Below are positions 1 through 14,700 of a DNA stretch of 64,000 bases, one piece after another; position 1 is the first letter of the stretch, and each line of letters opens with the position of its first letter. The notes below the pieces were generated by a model. It was not told where the DNA came from. It searched no databases and worked only from the letters and a program-made list of their open reading frames with translations. This DNA comes from Nematostella vectensis (Eukaryota; Cnidaria; Anthozoa; Actiniaria; Edwardsiidae). A program made the position numbers and the translations under genes. The DNA is taken from assembly GCF_932526225.1 (NCBI RefSeq), contig NC_064044.1, forward strand, positions 12,352,084 through 12,416,083. Reading direction: 5' to 3'.

Positions 1-1021
1 GCATTTTTCTAAAGAATGGATGAGAACTGAAAGGGAAGATCATGAAAAATATGGGAGGGGGATCTAAAAGGTGTGATATAGTGGTTTTCAAAATCCAGTG
101 TAACACAGCGACGTAGACAGGATTTTTAACAGGAGTTGCCCAAAAGGCCATTTCAATGCATTTTCTCCTGTGTTTTAGATATTGTCCCATATATTTACTG
201 TTTCTTAGGCTTGAAGGGGGGGGGGGGGGGGGCCTGCCTCCCCCCCCACTGGCTACGCCCCTGCAACAAAATGTAGTTGTTATAATGTTATAGTCTAGCC
301 AAAACAAAAAAAGAACAGAAATTACAGTGTATTAGTACTAAATAAACTAAATAGTATTATAAGGGTTTTTCAAAACCACTCTAATGTGACAATCTCTTTA
401 GAGATAACAGATAACAGCAATTAGATGTGAATACATTTATTAGCTAATGAATACACATTTAATTAGCAATGACAATCACTCTTATTCACATTTACTCTCA
501 AGTAAGAAACGTAAGAGTGTAAACCAAGTGAGATATTTACAGACTGTTGTCTGCCTAAGGAAACAACCACTGCCAAAGATTTCACACATATTAGCCAGAC
601 TACGTGAGCAAGAGAAGGCATGTGTTATTTTATCTTTGTTTCTTTCAATGCGATATTAAGGGGTTTCTCTAGAATCCGACATGATAATACTAGGTTGTGA
701 GAAAATATCAATGCCCTAAAACTAGCAATTAAACCAAGGGTGAAATTGTGAGAAGAGATTAAATTTCTCTAATTGAGAGACCCCAAAAAACTGTTTTGAG
801 GATCTAGCAGTGGATTCCTGCACAAAGCAATAAGTTACAAAAGTAAGTCACTAAGGAAGCCAAACTGTGTTGTCTACTTGAAGTCGGTACTATTGTGTGA
901 GATAGTAAGGCAACCTAATACAAATTCATGATATTGCAGCCATGTAAAATCAGAAGACAAGATAGCCTGGCTCAAACAACAGGACTACTGATCAGGACTA
1001 CTGATGCAGAAGTGGGGTGGT
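1..1021. other. 3' flank of the first 14-3-3 gene, no gene seen
   Basis: No coding exon is recognised here. The stretch is AT-rich and holds one inverted-repeat transposon (106-263). On the minus strand AATAAA occurs at about 436-441, a possible but distant polyadenylation signal for the 14-3-3 gene that ends at 1022. Confidence 0.5.
106..263. mobile_element. MITE with hAT-like termini and a homopolymer G/C core, copy 1
   Basis: The left end reads CAGCGACGTAGACAGGATTT and the right end CTGGCTACGCCCCTG. The reverse complement of the right end, CAGGGGCGTAGCCAG, matches the left end imperfectly. The interior contains a run of G followed by a run of C. A second copy at 5743-5900 shares ends and interior (both contain CATTTTCTCCTGTGTTTTAG or a one-base variant). 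CAGGGGCG-type ends resemble hAT non-autonomous elements, which is an inference. No coding capacity. Confidence 0.6.
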
Positions 1022-4699
<3,678 letters not shown>

Positions 4700-4833
4700 T
4701 GCTATGATCTATACTGGTGAGGTGCTAGGAGCGCGGAAAAAAGGGTTACAAATTAAATGAACCAGGTACAATCCAAGATGGCCGAAGGTAACGGCTCGCG
4801 AGGTCCTGGCGCGTGCCTTCGCAGGGGTTAACG

Positions 4834-4841
4834 TGACGTCA
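4834..4841. promoter_or_regulatory. Consensus CRE upstream of 14-3-3 gene 1
   Basis: A perfect palindromic TGACGTCA lies about 135 bp upstream of the 14-3-3 gene 1 start codon, in a locally GC-rich stretch. An octamer ATGCAAAT follows at 4855-4862. CRE sites bind CREB/ATF bZIP factors in animals. Use here is an inference from position. Confidence 0.4.
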
Positions 4842-6291
4842 CACCTCATTATGAATGCAAATCACTCATACATATTCACAAAATCATCAATTGATAAAGC
4901 ATTAAAACTCTCGTTAATCTAGCCCCTGTGGCCTAGACACTCTTAAAATCACCCTAAGCCTCTTCACAAAGTTTTTATTTTGTGAAACTTTCACTAAGGA
5001 AAAAATATGTTTGTTTTCTTCGAAGTTTTATTTTTTTTTATGTAGGATTTCGCAATTCTAAATTCTGCGATAAGCATGATATCGAGGTTGCATAAATTTC
5101 CATTGATCGGGGTAAGGAACGCCTTGTCGATTCTATATTTTAGTTCACAAAAACTAGGTAGCTATTTTTTCTCTTATTTTCTGTGCTCTTGTGCATAGAG
5201 ATGAAAACTAAGTAATCTTGCTGGTAAGGGAATCAGAACTTACAGGTAAGAGTATTTTTCTGATTTTTTTTTAACAATATAAGGTCAAGTAAGGAAATAA
5301 TGTAAAGTACTTTCATCCACTTTGATTCAAAGAGTCATAAAAAAATCTCTATAGTTTTTGTTTTAATACAGAGATTTTTTAGGTTTAATGATCATTTAGT
5401 CATATTTTTAAATTCTGTCTCTCCATACCTTCAAGGTAAGAGTTTTCAGAAAGTAGGGGCACTTTGTTATCCTTAGAAACAGCATTAAACAATTATGGGC
5501 CCCAGACTAAAACAGAAGCAGAACAGGCGGCTCAAGGAACCCAGGCTCTTCTTTAAACAAATATACAGGCACGCACCTTGAAACTTCTGAGGGGTGTTCA
5601 CATTTGTAGTACCAAAAAATGGTATTTTTTGACTGCCTTTTAATAAAAGTAGGTCCACTTTTTGGTGGCCAAGAGGTGCATGTGACCTGGCACACTACCC
5701 TGTGTATGCGCCTGAATATACTTGGAAAATGTCAGGAGTTGTCAGCGGCGTAGCCAGGATTTTTAACAGGGGGGGCCCAAAAGGGACTTTCAAGACATTT
5801 TCTCCTGTATTTTAGATAATGTCTCATACTTTTACTGTATTTTTGGCTGCTAAAAGGGGGGGCCGGGCCCCCTAGGCCACCCCCCTGGCTACAACCCCTG
5901 GTTGTGGAGTGGTTCCAAAACTAAGGGGAAGGGGGGAGAGTGTTAGGTTCAGTAGTTTTGACCGGGGAGGGGGGTACCTGGGTTTGACAATTACCAATTA
6001 AAATAAATACAGACCGTTTAAAAATTGTACAATATCGTCTTTTTTTTTTCAAGAAATTGATTTAACGTTTGATACATATTTAAATACATGTGAATGAATA
6101 CAAACCTTTGAAAAAACTTTCAATTTGTCTATTTTCAAGCAAAGGATTTATACATTCAATGCTTGATACATTAAGATAGATGCGAAACACAAAAATGTTT
6201 TTGTAAAAAAAAGGCACATCCGCTCAGGAAAGTAGGGAGGGGGTGCCCCTCCTCTTCTGCCGCTCCTAAGTGTCCCACCTTTCTAGATACC
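4842..6291. other. Intergenic region between 14-3-3 gene 1 and PTRHD1
   Basis: No convincing coding exon. The region is AT-rich with poly-T tracts, and carries the second copy of a G/C-core MITE at 5743-5900. The PTRHD1 start codon is preceded by a possible 3' splice site (TTTCTAG, 6281-6287), so a non-coding 5' exon may lie here, but I cannot place it. Confidence 0.4.
5743..5900. mobile_element. MITE with hAT-like termini, copy 2
   Basis: Left end CAGCGGCGTAGCCAGGATTT and right end CTGGCTACAACCCCTG are inverted relative to each other. The element is about the same length as the copy at 106-263 and shares its interior, including the G-rich then C-rich core. No protein coded. Confidence 0.6.
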
Positions 6292-7340
6292 ATGGCATCA
6301 ACACCAGGCAAGCTTGTACAGTATGTAGTAGTACGAGGAGATCTACTCAAGACGTTAGGGTGGCCCACAGGTGCTGTCTTAGCCCAAGCTTGCCATGCCT
6401 GCACTGCTGCCATCTGGATGTTTAAGGAAGATCCATCTACTTTAAGCTATACTGAAGACTTGGACAGAATGCATAAAGTAGTTCTGGAGGTAAGAAAATA
6501 ATAGAAATCTTGTTTTGATAGACTGACTATTTCATATTTGTAAAAGTTGATAGATGATTTTCCTGTTTGATATTTATCTGGAAAGCCCAAGTATTGCTTT
6601 TCAAGTTTTTTTTTTTTTATTGAAGGTGTGGTGAATTGTTCCTAGAAATAATGATTTAGAAATATTGAAAAAGAGATTCAGGATCTGAATTTTTCCCCTT
6701 GGAACATCTTGGATCTCAATTATTTTAGAAAGTTAAGTTTTTGTTCTCAGATTCTGAAAATGGCCCTCTCGCTGATTCAGAATTTATTGGAAGCGAGCGA
6801 TTTTAGCTTTCTCAGAAATTGCTTTTTAATTTTCATTACTGACCCGTCAGATACCAAATGAACAGTCCCTAATGTATGTGGGGCGGTACCAACAAAGAAG
6901 AATCCAGAGAGAGCTGGGCAGAGGCTATTTTCAGCCAATGTTTCTATAGAAGAATGACAGGTTTTCTATGTTACCCACTCTCTTCTTGTGAATCCTGGCT
7001 CCACGCCTTCTTGGAAGCATAAGAAACTTCACCAACTGTACCAACTGTGCATGGAAGGCTAATATGTCAAACCAAATCAAAAAGTGATACTAAATGCATA
7101 TTTACTGCTTTTTTTTAACAAAATACAACCATCAGTACATTATTTTTCTCCATGATTCTTTCATTTCAGGCAAAGGACAGGGATGAAATAGAGAGTTTGT
7201 CCAGATCTCTGACTGTAGATTCCATTGATCACAAACTATGGATAGAACAACCAGAGAATTTTCCAACATGTCTTGCGACTAAACCATATGCTAAAGAAGA
7301 TATACAAAAGTATTTCAAAAAATATAAATTATTTAAATAA
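6292..7340 (+). CDS. PTRHD1: PTRHD1-like peptidyl-tRNA hydrolase domain protein
   Basis: Two exons, 6292-6489 and 7170-7340, join in phase 0 to give 122 residues. The vertebrate protein is somewhat longer, mostly at the N-terminus. The sequence follows the PTH2-type fold of PTRHD1: an opening strand (KLVQYVVVRGDLLKTLGWPTG), then a helix (AVLAQACHACTAAIWMF), and the ending LATKPYAKEDIQKYFKKYKL. The family is named for similarity to archaeal/eukaryotic peptidyl-tRNA hydrolase 2. Whether this branch hydrolyses peptidyl-tRNA is not settled from sequence. The start is the first in-frame ATG after a possible 3' splice site. An AATAAA at 7640-7645 could be the polyadenylation signal. It lies alone between the first 14-3-3 gene and the Maf gene. 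Confidence 0.9.
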
Positions 7341-8725
7341 GTCATACCAGTTTTTCTTGTTGTTTTAAGAATAATAAGAGAAAAAAGGAGAAAAGATATG
7401 ATTTATCAGGTGGTAGTGTTGTCATCATTTAAGTAGCATAATGCTGAAAGGGAAGGGGTGGGGGGAGGGGGTATCCCTGCCCCCTCCCCTCCCACCAGAA
7501 TATCAATACCTGTGCATCTCCCTCCCCTGCTGCTAACCTGGCTTTGCACATACTTGACGAAGTGAATGTGTTTCTGCTGTTTTTTTTTTAACATGTGAAG
7601 CAGAAACAGTTTTTGTTATAACAAGTTGGATAAGGAAGCAATAAATATTTCATAAACTTTACATTTTGATATTACAGACACTCAATGTATCAATGCCATA
7701 CCATCAAATGTTATTGAATAATCAACCAAAATATTGTTGTTCAAATAAAAAAAAATTAAAGTAAATGTGAAATAGAAGAATGTCAGAAAGATTGAGATAT
7801 GACTTTAGCAAGTTGACCCTGTGCAGGTATTTGAACTGGTCCCAGACCTCAACCTGTGTTCATGGATATCAAAAAACTGCCTTAAAAATACTGTAAAAAA
7901 AGAATTATTTCATATTTTCTCAACCAATTTGTTTGTTAAAGGAATTTGTTTTTGCTTAGAAAGTTATTTTTTAAAGAAGTATATGATTGATTACAAATTG
8001 TACTGGCAAAGTCATTTTATGCAAGAGAGAATTTTTAAACTATGTTATTATCAAACTGTATGTGTTGTCTATCTTTGTTGTATGTAAGCAAAAAATTTAC
8101 TTGAAAATCCCACTGGTCCATCCTGCATCTGTTAATACTAAAATATCTTATGTATAAACATCTGTCATTCAAGAATATTCCCAGCTGTAGATTAATCAGA
8201 AAATAGGCTATGGCAAACATTAACCATGAGAAACATGATATCTTATTTTGCATATTTGTGTACAAATGGACACGCTCTTTATCAATGTAATTACTATATG
8301 AAGGGCCTTTATCTGCCTATGTTGACAAAACAAGTCTGCCTTTATTATCTAAGCAGTGCAAGAATAAAAAAAGGATTAAATAAATGGTATTTTTGTATGA
8401 GCATAAGCCATTGTTTATGTGAACACGGAATGGCGCAGGTCAGCTCATTGCTACACCCTAATATGTCAGCTACACCCATGTATGTCAGCTACACCCTAGT
8501 ATGTCAACTGGTAAGGGGTGTTGCTTGCCCCCTTACCACTACCCCTTTTTCCACTGAGTACCATTTTTGTGACATAACAGGAAACAGACTTAGCACTTTA
8601 TGGGCAGATGTTATCATGAACCAGCCCTAAACATTTTCAGCAGAGATGCGGAAATTGCAAAGTAAGTAACACATGGGGGATGTGTGGGGGCGTGGAGTAC
8701 TCGCTCCAGCCCCTTTCGCGTAGGG
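7341..8725. other. Intergenic region between PTRHD1 and small Maf
   Basis: No coding exon recognised. It includes a G-rich/C-rich stretch at about 7447-7500 and a short imperfect tandem of 'TATGTCA(G/A)CTACACCC' near 8460-8510. The last 60 bp form the promoter of the Maf gene. Confidence 0.4.
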
Positions 8726-8732
8726 TATAAAA
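8726..8732 (+). promoter_or_regulatory. TATA box of the small Maf gene
   Basis: TATAAAA lies 48 bp upstream of the preferred ATG at 8780, within a GC-rich context (TTTCGCGTAGGGTATAAAA). If used, transcription would start near 8757-8765, giving a very short 5' leader. This argues against the upstream in-frame ATG at 8684 as the start. Confidence 0.55.
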
Positions 8733-8779
8733 CCGAAAGAAGCGCGGACCACGCCCGTGAGGGTATATGGGACGGTAAA

Positions 8780-9352
8780 ATGGCGGACGAAGAGGGGAAG
8801 AGGGCCGTGAAAAGGATGAAAAAAGAGGGGAGTTCTAAGATTTTAAGAGAGACGGATATAAGTGACGAGTTACTGGCAACCATCCCGGTGAAGGATCTAA
8901 ATAATTTGCTGCGTGGTTTGCCAGAGGACGACGTATTTAAGCTAAAACAACGTAGAAGAACGCTAAAGAACCGGGGCTATGCGCAGAACAGCCGAACGAA
9001 ACGTGTGCGCCAACGAGAAGATTTGGAATACGAGAGGCAGCAGTTAAAAGACGAGCTATTCATGGTTTCTAAGGAGAATGAGGATTTAAGAAGAGAAAGA
9101 GATGAAGCAAAAAGGAAATACGATTCCTTGCAGAAACTTTTAACAAGCAGAACGAAACAGATTGCAAGCCAAACGTGGTCTGGAGTCGTATCTACAGAGA
9201 TCGACGATCAAATTGATGTCGTTGGAGTTGAAGAGAGTGAGCGTGCTGCCAGAGAGACTAAAACTTTACATGAAAATGGATCCGAAAAGCCAAGTAATCA
9301 AAGAGAGGATAAGGAAATTCAGGTGGATGATGGAAGCAACGAATCGCGCTAA
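8780..9352 (+). CDS. Small Maf-type bZIP transcription factor
   Basis: A single uninterrupted 190-residue ORF. Residues about 26-52 form the Maf extended homology region ([20 protein letters not shown]). Residues 55-80 are the basic region, [20 protein letters not shown] and onward, almost identical to vertebrate Maf. Residues about 81-121 form a leucine zipper. The signature Gly-Tyr of Maf basic regions (NRGYA) is present; the usual Cys of 'SCR' is Ser here. The N-terminal activation domain of large Mafs is absent, so it belongs to the MafF/G/K size class, which dimerises with CNC factors and binds MARE sites. The tail after residue 130 is acidic and low-complexity. Start chosen at 8780 because a TATA box lies between it and the in-frame ATG at 8684. 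No introns, unlike its neighbours. Confidence 0.9.
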   Translation: MADEEGKRAVKRMKKEGSSKILRETDISDELLATIPVKDLNNLLRGLPEDDVFKLKQRRRTLKNRGYAQNSRTKRVRQREDLEYERQQLKDELFMVSKENEDLRRERDEAKRKYDSLQKLLTSRTKQIASQTWSGVVSTEIDDQIDVVGVEESERAARETKTLHENGSEKPSNQREDKEIQVDDGSNESR

Positions 9353-11749
9353 AATCGCCGCGATTGTACAGGTTGTACAAGGAAGCTCCGCTTTGTTTAC
9401 ATCTCTTCGCGTCGCGGTGCGTCTAACACAGAAAAAATAATGCTACGATTTAGTGATGAATTGCTATGGAATCTAGATATTAACGTCCTATAGTAAGTAT
9501 TTGAACGTTTTGGTTGGTAAATATATGAACAAGAAACTGGAAAATTGGGTAAATTGGTCGTAGTAAACCCGGAAAGCTCAAGCGTGAAACGTATATATCA
9601 CAGATGTGTTATTGTCGTAGAGTATTCATTCATGGTTCGGTCGAACTCATTATCGTAAATAATTCTAGCAGATATTTGTACGGATTGTATTTTAGCAGGA
9701 TTATATATTTTAAAGAAAACAGTTAAATTTTCTTTGTACATAGGTGTTTTAATGGTATTTTACCACATTGAATTCGCGTAAATATCACTGAGTTTTGGTG
9801 TCTTGTACCAATTCCTAGTAGTAGAACTAGCCTATTCATTGAATCAATGACTCGAGTAAACAACTTCCCCTTTCTTCTAAAACATTAGAGGTAAGGCATA
9901 GAAAGTGTTCAACCCAAGGGTGCAAAAGTGTTATTCCTTTTATGTGGAAATAGAATTGTAATTTGAACATCAAATAGTAAAATATCAATGGAATTCGTCT
10001 TCGTGTGTGTCTGGTTCTCTACTTTCGCGCACGTGTTTCGCGCTCTTGTTATGCTGAGTCACCATTTTATACCGATTTTAAATTCCATCTCCCTTTGAAT
10101 TAAACCACCGGTTTCGTATCCTCAATAGGCAAACATAATCGCTATTAACCAAGCTCCATTTCTACGTCGTCAAAACTCATTTTAAGACTTTTACTAATTT
10201 TATTTGAAATTTTTACGAATTATGCCTCGTCAGCATAAATTATGCACCGCAATATACGACTCGGTGTCTTTGATGTCTTTTCTACTTTATCTCGCGAGCG
10301 AATTGCGGCAAAACTCCATGAAAAACGGTTAATGCGTGAACAAAAAGTTCTTTTATTTATTCTACAGTCATGAACTAATTTTAGTGCAAGATTTCGAGGC
10401 GTGGGTAGTTCTACTAAATTTTAGGCGGGATTTTGCGTGATTTTTGAGAGTTATAGGTGTTGCCGTGTTTTCGGCGATTTGTAGCAGCTGTCACATTTTG
10501 TTTTTTTTCGTCTGCATCGCGAGGGCGTGGGGACGCTGAAACTCTCTTTGGGCATGGTGAGCTCGTCAAAAAACCGGGTGAATATTCTAGATGCAATAAA
10601 GCGCTATTAATCAATCACCCCGCTCGCGTTGGATTTTTCTTTATGATAGAAAATAACACCTGTAGCGTAAAGAGAAGTTCGGGATTTCTTCATCAGAGAC
10701 TAGAGAGATATTTGAAACGCCGTGTCTTTGATTGTCACACCACTTAAAGTGTTATTGTCTGCAAGGGCTCTATGTGTCTGTGATCAACTTGTGATAAATG
10801 CAGTATTAAATTGTGCTTTTTTCATAACCAATTTTACCCAACAATTGGCTCAGCAAAGACTTTCCGATCATTAAGGCGGTATATTTTTGCTTTCTGCCGC
10901 GGATTTTCCCTCACAGTGGTATCGCGTCGAGGTTGATTGTTGTAATTCGACAAGAGCCAGTAGAGTAAAAACCAACACGTGGCGAAGGTAATAAAGATTG
11001 AAGCGTGTACAATTGTCGCTGTTACATTTTTAGCAGACCTTTGTGTCTGTGCCTCTACAAAACAGGTCCTGCTGTGTGATTCATCGAAAGAAAAAATAAA
11101 GTGTTCTAGTAAGGATTATAAACATTACAAGGAACTCCGAAATCTACCGCCACACCTTAGCAGATTGTAATCTTTAAAAAAAACATCTCTTTTTTTAGAA
11201 AACGTAGTATATTTTTTTTTAAAAAGGACATTTAAGCTCTACGTGGTCTTGTGGATTTGTTAAAAATTAAATACATACGCAGTTAGTTAGCAGCAGAATT
11301 TTGAGGATAAGGAAATTGACCCACTATAGGGCTTTTGAATCTTCGCCGAGTGTAAACTGGGGTCAACATTATGGCTTCCAGCCTTAAGTACGCCATTTAA
11401 ATGCATCTAAAAAACCAGTAAGAAAAACTACGTTGTTGATATATCAATTTGTACATTTTTGTCCAAAAATTGCAAAAAAATAATTATTGGACTGGGAGGA
11501 TTAGTTAATGGGAAAACACGGTTTGAAATCTGTTTGATTTTCTAAAGATTGACCAGAGTAACCCAAACATGGCTATTCTCCAAACCCCAACAGCAGGTCG
11601 AATAATGAAGAAACGGGTAGACTTACAGTATATTATGAATTGCTAAAGAGCTTTGCCAGGCAAAAGGCTATACAAAAATTTGCACACTTGCTTTCATTAA
11701 GAACAAACAAACAATTAAGGGAAGAAATCATCCAAGTGGAGTCGTACAG
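9353..11749. other. Intergenic region between Maf and 14-3-3 gene 2
   Basis: About 2.4 kb without a recognisable exon. Small ORFs near 10460-10750 and 10980-11170 show no family resemblance and biased composition. The first part is presumably the Maf 3' UTR. No clear promoter motif was found before the ATG at 11750. Confidence 0.4.
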
Positions 11750-14700
11750 ATGCAGGACTCGAGGAATGAACTTGTGCAGCTAGCGAAGCTTGCAGAGCAA
11801 ACGGAAAGATTTGAAGACGTCATTCTCTACATGAAAAAGGCTATCGAGATTAATCCATCCCTAAACAAGGAGCACCGGAATTTGTTATCCGTCGGTTACA
11901 AAAATGTTGTTGGTAGCAAGCGATTCGCGTGGAGACATCTGCATCACGATGCCCTTCAGAGTGGTAGATATATAAGAGACTCACAACTTAAGGGGATTAT
12001 CAAGTATAAAGAGAAAATTGAGATGGAACTAAAGACGCTATGCAGAGAAATTCTGGTGAGTTTATTATTTGCCAATTTTATTCGCATGTTGCACGCCGCA
12101 ATCCTATTGTAGTTTATTGGGACTAGAAAACCATTGCTGATCGTGCTACACTGTACATCGCACAGTCAAAAAAATCAGCTTGAAAACTAAGAAATAAGCA
12201 CCGCCGTTTGAGTCGCTTTCAAGTTTTGAGTTTTTAGGTTTAATCCTTCTTCGATGTAGAACATATTAATATTTGACAAAGTGTTCCGCCACCTGTAGAT
12301 TAAAACGTTTGAGGGGGCGAACCGTTAGAATTTTGGCACGCGAGGCTTTCTACCCCCAAAAAGATGCAGAATTCAGCCAAGATTTTTAAATAATGCCAAT
12401 TCGAACGTCTGAGCATGATTTCAGCGGTATTTTGAATTTAATTTCTATCTAGTTTTTTTTATCTTGCTGGTTAAGGAGGATCGCGCTTTAAAAAAATCAA
12501 AAATAGCCATTGTTCTGTGGAGAATCGATTGACACCCTCCTTCTAAGCGAATGCAGACAACTTGTTAGTTGATTTTTATAGTACTTTTGAAAATGCACTT
12601 TAACGTTTGTTCGCCGTGAGACGCGAGGGCAGGGGAACTTGGGATCAACTTATAACTCTGACTAGGTTTATTTTATTCTAGTGCCGTTTTAAACCAGCGA
12701 AAGTCCGAAATATTTATTGGCAAACCTTAGACGGGTATGGTGTTTTTTACTGAAATGTACAGCGTTTCCTGGTATCAAGCGACGTCATCCCTTGGGACAA
12801 AAATATGCTGCACCGCACGCAAGCCTTACCTAGGGACCATTTGTATAGTAACCATACACTGACACACTGCACCACACAAGCTGTACCTAGGGACCACCTG
12901 CAAAGTGAGCCATACACTAACACACTGCACCACACAAGTTGTACCTAGGGACCAAAAGCACAGTGAGCCATGCACTAACACACTGCATCACACAAGCTGT
13001 ACCTAGGGACCACCTGCACAGTGCGCAATGCACTAACACACTGCACCACACAAGCTGTACCTAGGGACCACCTGCACAGTGAGCCATGCACTGACGCATC
13101 ACACAAGCTGTACCTAGGGACCACCTGCACAGTGCGCCATGCACTAACACACTGCACCACACAAGCTGTACCTAGGGACCACCTGCACAGTGAGCCATGC
13201 ACTGACACACTGCATCACACAAGCTGTACCTAGGGACCACCTGCACAGTGAGCCATGCACTAACACACTGCATCACACAAGCTGTACCTAGGGACCACCT
13301 GCACAGTGAGCCATGCACTGACACACTGCACCACACAAGCTGTTCCTAGAAACCACCTGCACAGTGAGCCATACACCTACACACTGCATCACACAAGCTG
13401 TACAGTGAATCATGCACTAACACACTGCACCACACAAACTGAACCTAGGGACCACCTGCACAGTGAAACATGCACTAACACACTGCATCACACAAGCTGT
13501 ACCTAGGAACCATCTGCACAGTGCGCCATGCACTAACACACTGCACCACACAAGCTGTACCTAGGGACCACCAGCACAGTGAGCCATGCACTAACACACT
13601 GCACTACACAAGCTGTACCTAGGGACCAACTGCACAGTGAGCCATGCAGTATCACACTTCACCACACAAGCTGTACCTAGGGACCACCTGCACAGTGAGC
13701 CATGTACCAACACACTGCACCACACCAGCTGTACCTAGGGACCACCTGCACAGTGAGCCATACACCAACACACTGCACCACACAAGCTGTACCTAGGGAC
13801 CACCTGCACAGTGCGCCATGCACTAACACACTGCACCACACAAGCTGTACCTAGGGACCACCTGCAAAGTGAGCCATGTACCAACACACTGCACCACACC
13901 AGCTGTACCTAGGGACCACCTGCACAGTGAGCCATACACCAACACACTGCGCCACACAAGCTCTATCTAGAGACCACCTGCACAGTGAGCCATGCACTAA
14001 CACACTGCACTACAAAAGCTGTACCTAGGGACCACCTGCACAGTGAGCCATGCACTATCACACTTCACCACACAAGCTGTACCTAGGGACCACCTGCACA
14101 GTGAGCCATGCACTATCACACTTCACCACACAAGCTGTACCTAGGGACCACCTGCACAGTGAGCCATGTACCAACACACTGCACCACACCAGCTGTACCT
14201 AGCGACCACCTGCACAGTGAGCCATACACCAACACACTGCACCACACAAGCTGTACCTAGAAACCACCTGCACAGTGAGCCATACACCTACACACTACAT
14301 CACACAAGCTGTACAGTGAATCATGCACTAACACACTGCACCACACAAACTGAACCTAGGGACCACCTGCACAGTGAAACATGCACTAACACACTGCATC
14401 ACACAAGCTGTACCTAGGGACCACCTGCACAGTGCGCCATGCACTAACACACTGCACCACACAAGCTGTACCTAGGGACCACCAGCACAGTGAGCCATGC
14501 ACTAACACACTGCACTACACAAGCTGTACCTAGGGACCAACTGCACAGTGAGCCATGCAGTATCACACTTCACCACACAAGCTGTACCTAGGGACCACCT
14601 GCACAGTGAGCCATGTACCAACACACTGCACCACACCAGCTGTACCTAGGGACCACCTGCACAGTGAGCCATACACCAACACACTGCACCACACAAGCTG

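Noticed and set aside
8684-8779. Upstream in-frame ATG extending the Maf protein by 32 residues
   Set aside because: A TATA box lies between it and the second ATG, and the extension has no Maf similarity.
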